From NCBI GenBank assembly GCA_028820795.1, contig JAPPHK010000309.1, positions 1-41,343 of the forward strand: DNA of 41,343 nt, in the 5' to 3' direction. The position numbers and the translations under genes were made by a program. Source of the stretch: Nitrospinota bacterium. GTDB lineage: Bacteria; UBA8248. The stretch's first letter is position 1, and every line of letters starts with the position of its first letter. The notes under the pieces were generated by a model. It saw only the letters and a list, made by a program, of their open reading frames with translations. It ran no database searches and was not told where the DNA came from. This document shows, piece after piece, positions 35,592-41,343 of this stretch.

Positions 35592-37448
35592 TTGAGTGCT
35601 CACATCGCCTATCTGGACGGACCGCGCCTGCGCCGGTCTCTGGTAGCCGCCTGCGAGTATACCCGCCAGCAGCGGCAGGAACTGAATCGCATCAACGTCT
35701 TTCCGGTGCCCGACGGCGACACCGGCACCAACCTGGGCCTCACCGTGGAGGCCATCGCGGACCGCCTGCGGCGCAACCGCGACCGGGCGGTTTCCGCCGT
35801 CGCGGACGATGCAGCCGAAGCGGCGCTGCTGGGTGCGCGCGGCAACAGCGGGATGATGCTGTCGCACTTCCTGGTGGGCTTCGCGGCCCACCTGAAGGGA
35901 CGCAGGCGCGTGGATCCGCGCGGGTTCGCCGAGGCGCTGGGCGGGGGCATCGACAACCTCTACAACGCGCTCGACAACCCGGTCGAGGGCACCATTCTGA
36001 CTGTTATCCGGGACACCGCGAACGCCGCGAAGGAGAGCTCCGCTACGGACTTCGTCCCCTGCGTCGACCGGCTGGTGGACGCCGCGCGCGAGTCGCTCGA
36101 GCGCACGCCCTCGCTGCTTCCGGTGCTTGAGGCGGCGGGGGTGGTGGACGCCGGCGGCCGCGGTTTCGTGCACATGCTGGAGGGCGTACTCCTGCTCATC
36201 AACGGGGACCCGATCGCCGCCTCCGGAGACGAGACGGATTACGCGCAGGTCCCGGCGGCCGTCACCGAGGTCGAGTATCCCGGGAATGAGGAGCAGTACC
36301 GCTACTGCACCGAGGCGTTGGTGCGCGGCGAGGGGCTGCCGGCGTCCGCGGTCGTGCGCGAGGAACTGCGCCGCCATGGCGATTCCATCATCGTGGTCAG
36401 CACCGGCGCCCTGCTCAAGGTGCACGTGCACACGGACGGTCCTGAAGGAGTCTTCTCCTACCTGCGAACGCTGGGCAGGCTCGCCACGAAGAAAGCCGAG
36501 GACATGCGCGCCCAGCACGCGGCGGCGCGCCGCGGCGGGGGGGGCCATCAGACCCTGGTGCGGCGTCCCTTCGCGATCGTGACCGACAGCGGCAACGATC
36601 TCCCCGAAGACGTCATCCGCGCCCACGGCATCCACGTGGTCCCGGTCGTGCTCGTGGACGGGGGCCGCCCCCTGCGCGACGGCATCGACATCACCGCGGA
36701 GGAATTCCACGAGAAGATGCGCGACGCCGGCGGAGAACTGCCCACCACCTCGCAGCCTCCGCCGCAGGCCTTCGTGGAGGGCTTCGCGCAGGCAGCCGAG
36801 GACGGCGACCGGATCCTGGGCGTCGTGCTGGGAAGCGGCGTGTCCGGCACCTTCGGTTCTGCGGAAGCGGCGGCGCGGACCTTCGAGGAGGCGCCGGTGC
36901 ACCTGTTCGACTCCTGCGGGGTGTCGATTCTCGAGGGGCTGCTCGTGCTGAAGGCGGCGGAACTGGCGGAGAGCGGGGCGAGCGCCGGCGAGATCCTGGC
37001 CGAACTCTCCCGCGTGCGCGGCCAGTCCGGTATTTTCGCCACCGTGGACACCTTCGACCGCCTGCTGCACTCGGGGAGGGTGGGAAAGGGCCAGGCCTGG
37101 TTCGGGGGCATGCTGGGGGTGAAGCCCATCCTGTCGCTGACCGGAGAGGGGAAGGTCGTTCCGGTCGGCAAGGTGATCGGCCGCAAAAAGGTGCTTCCGG
37201 CGGTTCTCGGTCTTCTGGAGGACCGCATCCCGGCCGGTGCAAAGCAACTCCGCTTCGGCGTGGTGCACGTCGGGTGCCCGGAGATCGTCGAAGAGGTCTC
37301 GGCCGCCCTACACGCGCGTTATGGCGACGTGGACATCATAGGCGGCCCCACGGCCCCGATCTTCGCCACCCACCTGGGGCTGGGCGCCTGGTGCCTGGCC
37401 TACATGGTCGAGGACCAGGGACCACAGCTCAGCCCGGCGAAGGGGTAG
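35592..37448 (+). CDS. Dak2-domain and DegV-domain fusion protein (fatty-acid kinase-like)
   Basis: I chose the TTG at 35592 (618 residues), with GGGAGG five bases upstream; a GTG at 35550 is in frame but has no such signal. The first half is a Dak2/FakA-like kinase region: INVFPVPDGDTGTNLG (34-49) with the Mg-ATP aspartates, GARGNSGMM (81-89) and HVHTDGPE (278-285). The second half, from FAIVTDSGNDLP (327-338), is a DegV (FakB-like) fatty-acid-binding domain with TTSQPPPQAF and GSGVSGTFGSA. In Firmicutes FakA and FakB are separate and phosphorylate fatty acids; the fusion suggests a self-contained enzyme for fatty-acid scavenging. Very GC-rich, core-like gene. The lipid role is inferred. Confidence 0.92.
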   Translation: MSAHIAYLDGPRLRRSLVAACEYTRQQRQELNRINVFPVPDGDTGTNLGLTVEAIADRLRRNRDRAVSAVADDAAEAALLGARGNSGMMLSHFLVGFAAHLKGRRRVDPRGFAEALGGGIDNLYNALDNPVEGTILTVIRDTANAAKESSATDFVPCVDRLVDAARESLERTPSLLPVLEAAGVVDAGGRGFVHMLEGVLLLINGDPIAASGDETDYAQVPAAVTEVEYPGNEEQYRYCTEALVRGEGLPASAVVREELRRHGDSIIVVSTGALLKVHVHTDGPEGVFSYLRTLGRLATKKAEDMRAQHAAARRGGGGHQTLVRRPFAIVTDSGNDLPEDVIRAHGIHVVPVVLVDGGRPLRDGIDITAEEFHEKMRDAGGELPTTSQPPPQAFVEGFAQAAEDGDRILGVVLGSGVSGTFGSAEAAARTFEEAPVHLFDSCGVSILEGLLVLKAAELAESGASAGEILAELSRVRGQSGIFATVDTFDRLLHSGRVGKGQAWFGGMLGVKPILSLTGEGKVVPVGKVIGRKKVLPAVLGLLEDRIPAGAKQLRFGVVHVGCPEIVEEVSAALHARYGDVDIIGGPTAPIFATHLGLGAWCLAYMVEDQGPQLSPAKG

Positions 37449-38069
37449 CGCACATGGGCCGCCAGGCGGGCGAGGCGCGACTCCCGGGACGCGGGGCTGG
37501 TCACCACGAAGAGCAGATCAACTGCCATGCCGCCATTCCCCAAACGTCACCGCGCGGAACCACGCCCACCATGGGGCGAACGTACGGATACGAAGACGCT
37601 CCGACAGGAATGCTCCAGGTTGCGCACGAGTTTGAATTCACTCGCTACCGCTTTAATTACATATTGCAAAAACCGGGTCTTAATCGAAACTCGAAAAAAC
37701 AAATATCCACAACAACTTCAACAAACTACAAAGACTTCACCCCCAATAAGAATCCCCCACTGTCTGTAAACGGGCGAAAGATCCGTCTGCTGAACTGCTT
37801 CCGCAGGAGGTGGTTCGCGTTGACCTCACCCGATGCGATTCCTCCCGGGCCCGTGATACGCGCGACGACTCGTCGCTTGTCGAATCCCGTGGTTCCCCGT
37901 GCCGACTGCCGAAAGGCGGGACACGGGATCCGTCGCACCGGGAGTCCTGACGCGGACTCCAGGCCATGATCCCGATTCCGCCGATGAGGGCGGCAAGTCC
38001 TTCGGGTTCCGGAACGCGACGGGGGAGGCGGCGCAACACCCTGGCTTGCTGCAAACAAGGGCTGCCCGT
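37449..38069. other. Gap of about 620 bases downstream of the Dak2-DegV gene
   Basis: Contains dispersed repeat copy B and AT-richer sequence than the flanking genes. Frames on both strands are open but have no motif; I reject them as genes. Confidence 0.5.
37628..37786 (+). repeat. Dispersed repeat, copy B
   Basis: Matches copy A (29793-29948) in two blocks at nearly the same spacing. Its last 30 bases (37757-37786) also match 39890-39919 at 27 of 30 positions in the same orientation. Low GC relative to neighbours suggests a mobile or imported origin. Confidence 0.55.
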
Positions 38070-39770
38070 CTACTCCGCCCTCCACGCGGCGAAAGAACCC
38101 AGGATCCTGATCGGGTCCGGGTCGGTGGCGCTGCCCGCTGCGGCGGCGGCGAAGGCGCCCGCGGCGGTCGTGGGGTATTCGGTTCGGGCGGCGTCCGTAT
38201 CTGCCGCGGCATCGTTGGGGCCGTAGAACCGGCCGCCCCACGCGCCTTTCAGCGAGGCGCCTCCCAGGGCGCCCCGGCTGGCGCCCTCGAAGCCGGTCGT
38301 GCTGTCGCCGTCCCGCGCGCCCGCGATGACGGGCGCCCTCCCCAGCGTCAGCGAGCCCGCCACGGACATGCCGCCGGCCCTGATGCGGGAGACGCTCCCG
38401 GTGACGACGCCCAGGAGCAGCCCGTCATTCGCGGCCGGGGTGGTAGCGGTTTCCGACGTGGAATCGGCCCCGCCGGTTCCACCGAAGCTGGCCGTCAGGC
38501 TCACGTCCGCGTCGAAGTATTCGACCATGCCGCCCGCCGAATACATGCCCGTCGCGACGCCGTTGTACGTCGCCGTGCCCGTGAGCCCGGCCCTGACCTC
38601 GAACACGTCGCTGCCGCTCGCGAACGCGCCGGCCGCGGCCGGGTCCGCGGCGCCCGCAGCGTCCGGAACGCTCAGCCAGACGCCCCAGGCCAGCCAGTCG
38701 GCGTCGGGCACGGGAGTCATGCCGCTTGCGACGGGCTGCCACCCGTAGCCCTGAACCGCCACGATCACGCCGTCTTGATCGACGCTGATGGCGCAGCCGC
38801 CGACCGTGCCGGGGGCGCAATAAAACCGCCCCGCCTGCGGCGGCAGGTTGTCGGTGGCGGACACGTTCCGCGTTCCCGTGAAGGTCGAACCGTCTCCCGG
38901 AACGTCGCCGGTGATGATCTGGCCGATTGCCAACGCGGCATCATCGGGTCCCGTGCCCGAGCCATCGGCGGTAGCCCCGTAATTCCGCCTCATCCCGGGC
39001 GCCTCGATGTCCGTATAGACGATGGCATAGGAGTCGGAAGCGGCATCCTCCGCCAGTTCCCTGCCCATCCAGCCCCCGCGGGTCGTCAGCAGCGCCGGGT
39101 TTTCGCCTCTCAGCAAGGCGGGGCCGACGCCGGTCACCGTGATTGCGGGTCCGCTCGCGCCGTATTCCGCCGTCGCGCTGACCGGACCGCCCTGGGAGAC
39201 GCTTCCGGCCTGAGCGCCGGGACCATCCGCTACAGCGGTTCGCTCGACAGGATCAGCCGCCGTCGCGGCCAGCTCCGCACCCACTCTCCCCGCGTTGGAA
39301 ACGGGCTCGACGGCGGGCCTGCCCTCGGCGTTCTGGTTGGCGATCCTGTTCGCCAGGGAAGTCAGGCCCAGGCCTCTCGCGCCGGCCGCCTCCACCGCGC
39401 TGTCGCGATGCCCCTCGGCCGCCGCCCGGTACGCCCCGGCCGTCGCCGGAGTTCCGGCCGTCGCCGCCGCGCCGGACGCCTCCCCGGCCATGTCCGCGTA
39501 CACCTGCGCGTTCGCCATCGCCACGGGATCCACCGCGCCCCTCACCGCGGCCATCGCCGCCGTCCAGGCCGCCATGGCGGCGTCGCGGGCTTCCTTGAGA
39601 GCCTGCGCTTCCGTTTCTTCGGGCGCCGGGCCCGGGTCCACGGGTGCGGGCGGGTCCGGCGGAGCGGCAGTCGTGCCGCCGCCACCGCCGCCGCAGCCCG
39701 CCGGCGCCAGCGCGAAGGCGGCCGCCAGCGCGAAAGCGTAAAGCCTGGTTGTCGATTTCTCCCTGAACAT
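38070..39770 (-). CDS. Surface lipoprotein with TbpB-like beta-barrel end
   Basis: A 566-residue protein from the ATG at 39770 (AAGAGGA upstream). It begins with a basic n-region, a hydrophobic stretch YAFALAAAFALAPAGC ending in a lipobox cysteine, then a glycine run and a Pro-rich linker, the pattern of an exported lipoprotein. An Ala-rich helical region (about 50-110) follows. The C-terminal part (about 400-566) is strand-rich and ends GGASLKGAWGGRFYGP, TTAAGAFAAAA and ILGSFAA, like the barrel of transferrin-binding-protein-B-like surface lipoproteins. Probable outer-membrane or surface localisation; ligand unknown. It is flanked by two copies of a 30-base repeat. Confidence 0.75.
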   Translation of the reverse strand: MFREKSTTRLYAFALAAAFALAPAGCGGGGGGTTAAPPDPPAPVDPGPAPEETEAQALKEARDAAMAAWTAAMAAVRGAVDPVAMANAQVYADMAGEASGAAATAGTPATAGAYRAAAEGHRDSAVEAAGARGLGLTSLANRIANQNAEGRPAVEPVSNAGRVGAELAATAADPVERTAVADGPGAQAGSVSQGGPVSATAEYGASGPAITVTGVGPALLRGENPALLTTRGGWMGRELAEDAASDSYAIVYTDIEAPGMRRNYGATADGSGTGPDDAALAIGQIITGDVPGDGSTFTGTRNVSATDNLPPQAGRFYCAPGTVGGCAISVDQDGVIVAVQGYGWQPVASGMTPVPDADWLAWGVWLSVPDAAGAADPAAAGAFASGSDVFEVRAGLTGTATYNGVATGMYSAGGMVEYFDADVSLTASFGGTGGADSTSETATTPAANDGLLLGVVTGSVSRIRAGGMSVAGSLTLGRAPVIAGARDGDSTTGFEGASRGALGGASLKGAWGGRFYGPNDAAADTDAARTEYPTTAAGAFAAAAAGSATDPDPIRILGSFAAWRAE

Positions 39771-39889
39771 CGTCTGGCGAGTCCTCTTGTGCGTTGTGAA
39801 TAGGGAAAAGCGGGATGAACGTGTATGGACGTACATGGGCGCCAATGGAGGGTTCGGCGCAGTGCGGTCAGGCCCTGTCGTACATCCGG

Positions 39890-39919
39890 CCACTGCCTGT
39901 AAACGGGCGAAGGATGCGT
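39890..39919 (+). repeat. Short dispersed repeat, copy C (30 bases)
   Basis: Matches 37757-37786 at 27 of 30 bases in direct orientation, sharing an uninterrupted CTGTAAACGGGCGAA. Together the two copies bracket the lipoprotein gene. The upstream block of copies A and B is absent here. Confidence 0.55.
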
Positions 39920-39950
39920 TCCTGCGTCCGCGAGCGCCCGGCGCGAGCCT

Positions 39951-40592
39951 CTAGCGCTCCTTCCCCCTCCGCGCGCCTCTCTCCTGGGATATAGAAGTCC
40001 AGCGCCGCGCCGAGGCCCACGCCTCGAGGTCCTCGAGCCGGTAGCGCACCCGGGAGCCCGGCTTCCGGAACTCCGGTCCCTCGCCGCTCGCGCGGCAGCG
40101 CTCGAGCGTCTTGGGCGAGAGGCCCAGCCGGGCGGCCGCCTCCCGCGTGTCCAGAAAGTTCCCGTTCGCGGGCAAGTCTTCTCCGGCGTCGACCCCTGCA
40201 GCAGGGGTTTGCGCGGCTTCCCGTGTTGCACCGAAGGGGTCCGGAACGCCCGCCAGCCTCCCGCGGACCGCGCGGAGTTCCTCTTCCGTCGCGTTCGCCG
40301 CCATCCAGGCGCGCACCCGGTCGAAGGTTTCGAGATACGGCGAGGCCCCCCGGCGCAGCCTGCCCACGAAGGCGCGGTCCCCCAGGGCCTCCTCGCCCAG
40401 CACCGAGGCCTTGGTCCCGCTCACCGCCAGGAACGCCTCGACCTCGGCCCTGAGAAGCGGCTCAAGCGGGGGGCATCCCATGAACGCCAGCGCCCGGTCC
40501 GCCGTGCGGAGGCGCAGGGAGCGCCCCCGCGCCAGCGAGCGGAGGAAGCCGGGGTCGCCCATCGCCTCCGCCCCGAAGCGCCGCTCGCTCAT
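39951..40592 (-). CDS. Helix-turn-helix protein with duplicated N-terminal motif
   Basis: A 213-residue protein from the ATG at 40592; the frame continues upstream (LIERLRGAVALWRARRG just before) and a non-ATG start near 40643 is possible. Two similar segments appear in tandem: RFGAEAMGDPGFLRSLARGR then SLRLRTADRALAFM, and VLGEEALGDRAFVGRLRRGA then SPYLETFDRVRAWM. Each resembles a degenerate XRE-type helix-turn-helix. The C-terminus (about 140-200) is an excisionase/MerR-like winged helix: FLDTREAAARLGLSPKTLER and FRKPGSRVRYRLEDLEAW. It is probably a DNA-binding regulator, adjacent to and downstream of an autotransporter gene on the same strand (75 bases or less). Confidence 0.7.
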   Translation of the reverse strand: MSERRFGAEAMGDPGFLRSLARGRSLRLRTADRALAFMGCPPLEPLLRAEVEAFLAVSGTKASVLGEEALGDRAFVGRLRRGASPYLETFDRVRAWMAANATEEELRAVRGRLAGVPDPFGATREAAQTPAAGVDAGEDLPANGNFLDTREAAARLGLSPKTLERCRASGEGPEFRKPGSRVRYRLEDLEAWASARRWTSISQERGARRGKER

Positions 40593-40666
40593 CCCGCGGC
40601 GCGCGCGCCAGAGCGCGACCGCCCCCCGCAGGCGTTCGATCAGCGTCGGGCCGGTATGGCCGGGGT

Positions 40667-41343
40667 CTACCAGCGCCTCGAACCCTTGAGGAGGACGCCG
40701 CTCTCGGTATCCTCCCCGTTCGCGGGCGCGCGCAGGCTCGCCTCCAGTTCGACGTCGAAGGCGGGGCCGAGCTTCCAGCGCGCACCCGCGCGCCAGGTCT
40801 CGCCGCTCCCGGTGAGCGCCACGCCCGTGTAGGGCGTCAGCAGACCGCGCCGGAAATCGAACCCGTAGCCCACCTCGGCGTCCAGGCCCGCGCCGGGCTC
40901 GAACGCCCCGCCGGCGAGGTCCGCCGCCGCGCGCTGCGACCAGAGCCGGTCGACGCCCCCCGCCGCCGCGCCCCACGTCGAGGCGGCGCGCAGCGAGAGA
41001 CCGCGGCCCACCTCGTCCGGGGAGAAGCTCACAGACGCGCTCACCCCCCATTCCTCGTAGTCGTTCTCCTCATGAGCCAGGAGACCGCGCGCGCTGAACT
41101 CCACCGTGAGTCTTCCCGAGGCGTAGCGAAGCCCGCCGCCGAGTTCCAGGCCCGCGCCCGTCTCCGCGTCGCCCCCGTCGTAGCGCAGGCCGAGCTCGGC
41201 GGTGGGCGTGAGGGCGCCGCCCGCGAGCCTCACCTCGCGCGAACCCTCCACCACCAGGCGAAGACGGCTCGTGTCCGCTTCCGCGGCCGCGAGGCCCGCC
41301 GCCGCCTCCGATTCGGTGCGCACGAAGGCCAGGTCGCTCCTGA
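40667..41343 (-). CDS. Autotransporter C-terminal beta-barrel, 5' part outside window
   Basis: The minus-strand frame is open to the window edge (the first codons visible encode RSDLAFVRTESEAA), so only the last ~225 residues are present. Alternating strands with short turns (LTPTAELGLRYDGGDAETGA, LELGGGLRYASGRLTVEFSA, DRLWSQ, LTPYTGVALTGSGETWRAGA) and a terminal aromatic (GSRRW) are typical of the outer-membrane translocator barrel of type V autotransporters. The passenger is not visible. Strongly GC-rich like its neighbours. Gene direction points toward the HTH gene. Confidence 0.85.
   Translation of the reverse strand, partial: RSDLAFVRTESEAAAGLAAAEADTSRLRLVVEGSREVRLAGGALTPTAELGLRYDGGDAETGAGLELGGGLRYASGRLTVEFSARGLLAHEENDYEEWGVSASVSFSPDEVGRGLSLRAASTWGAAAGGVDRLWSQRAAADLAGGAFEPGAGLDAEVGYGFDFRRGLLTPYTGVALTGSGETWRAGARWKLGPAFDVELEASLRAPANGEDTESGVLLKGSRRW

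Noticed and set aside
35193-37268. 691-codon open frame on the minus strand
   Set aside because: It lies antisense to the Dak2-DegV gene, whose domains are unmistakable; long antisense frames are expected at this GC content.
37899-39803. 634-codon open frame on the plus strand
   Set aside because: Antisense to the lipoprotein gene, very rich in Arg and Gly with no domain; a GC artefact.
40593-41051. N-terminal extension of the HTH protein frame
   Set aside because: This part overlaps the autotransporter barrel in another frame and is Arg/Gly-rich; only the part from about 40592-40643 downwards looks like protein.
1-41343. CRISPR arrays, tRNA and rRNA genes
   Set aside because: No regularly spaced repeats, no tRNA cloverleaf and no rRNA-like sequence were noticed; the only multi-copy repeat is the dispersed element at 29.8, 37.6 and 39.9 kb.

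Overview
The window looks like a mosaic defence and mobile-element island that ends in a GC-rich, core-like chromosomal flank of a diderm (Gram-negative) bacterium. The right flank (about 35.6-41.3 kb) is strongly GC-rich and encodes a Dak2-DegV fusion protein, a lipoprotein with a TbpB-like beta-barrel end, the C-terminal barrel of an autotransporter and a helix-turn-helix protein. Outer-membrane proteins imply an outer membrane; a proteobacterium is the most likely host, but no rRNA or taxonomic marker gene is present, so this is inference. The rest of the window is clearly lower in GC and changes composition from block to block, as expected for genes acquired at different times.

Layout. 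0-2.2 kb: plasmid- or ICE-like genes (DUF4326, a SLOG/DUF2493 protein, a ribbon-helix-helix regulator with an array of GGTA/TACC half-sites upstream). 2.3-2.9 kb: IS110 transposase remnant. 2.9-8.5 kb: a tight four-gene minus-strand operon hsdM-hsdS-ATPase-HNH nuclease with no hsdR. 8.5-10.5 kb: scrap zone with a DDE transposase tail, an RTX fragment, an IS110 C-terminal fragment and a truncated second copy of the ribbon-helix-helix gene. 10.7-15.4 kb: a 1554-residue STAND NTPase with an N-terminal nuclease-like domain (Avs-like). 15.7-16.6 kb: a Lit-like (peptidase U49-like) zinc protease. 17.2-18.9 kb: AbiE toxin-antitoxin pair. 19.5-29.7 kb: a DUF4365-like nuclease protein, a single-chain HNH-ATPase, a HEPN-like protein, an unrecognised 588-codon gene, an ApeA-like HEPN protein and a DUF2971 protein. 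30.1-33.3 kb: McrBC. 33.6-34.3 kb: a small PD-(D/E)XK-like protein. 34.7-35.2 kb: the start of another IS110 transposase and a frameshifted group II intron reverse transcriptase fragment. From 35.6 kb: the core-like flank.

The common theme is anti-phage defence: modification-linked systems (HsdMS with a Septu-like ATPase/HNH pair; McrBC, which cuts modified DNA), abortive-infection candidates (AbiE, Lit-like protease, Avs-like protein, HEPN proteins) and several uncharacterised nuclease-like genes. The most interesting candidate is the hsdMS-ATPase-HNH operon, in which the usual HsdR translocase-nuclease is absent and a PtuA/PtuB-like pair takes its place. Second is the one-chain HNH-ATPase at 21.4-22.7 kb, which carries the same two activities in the opposite order. 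No CRISPR array, tRNA or rRNA was seen.
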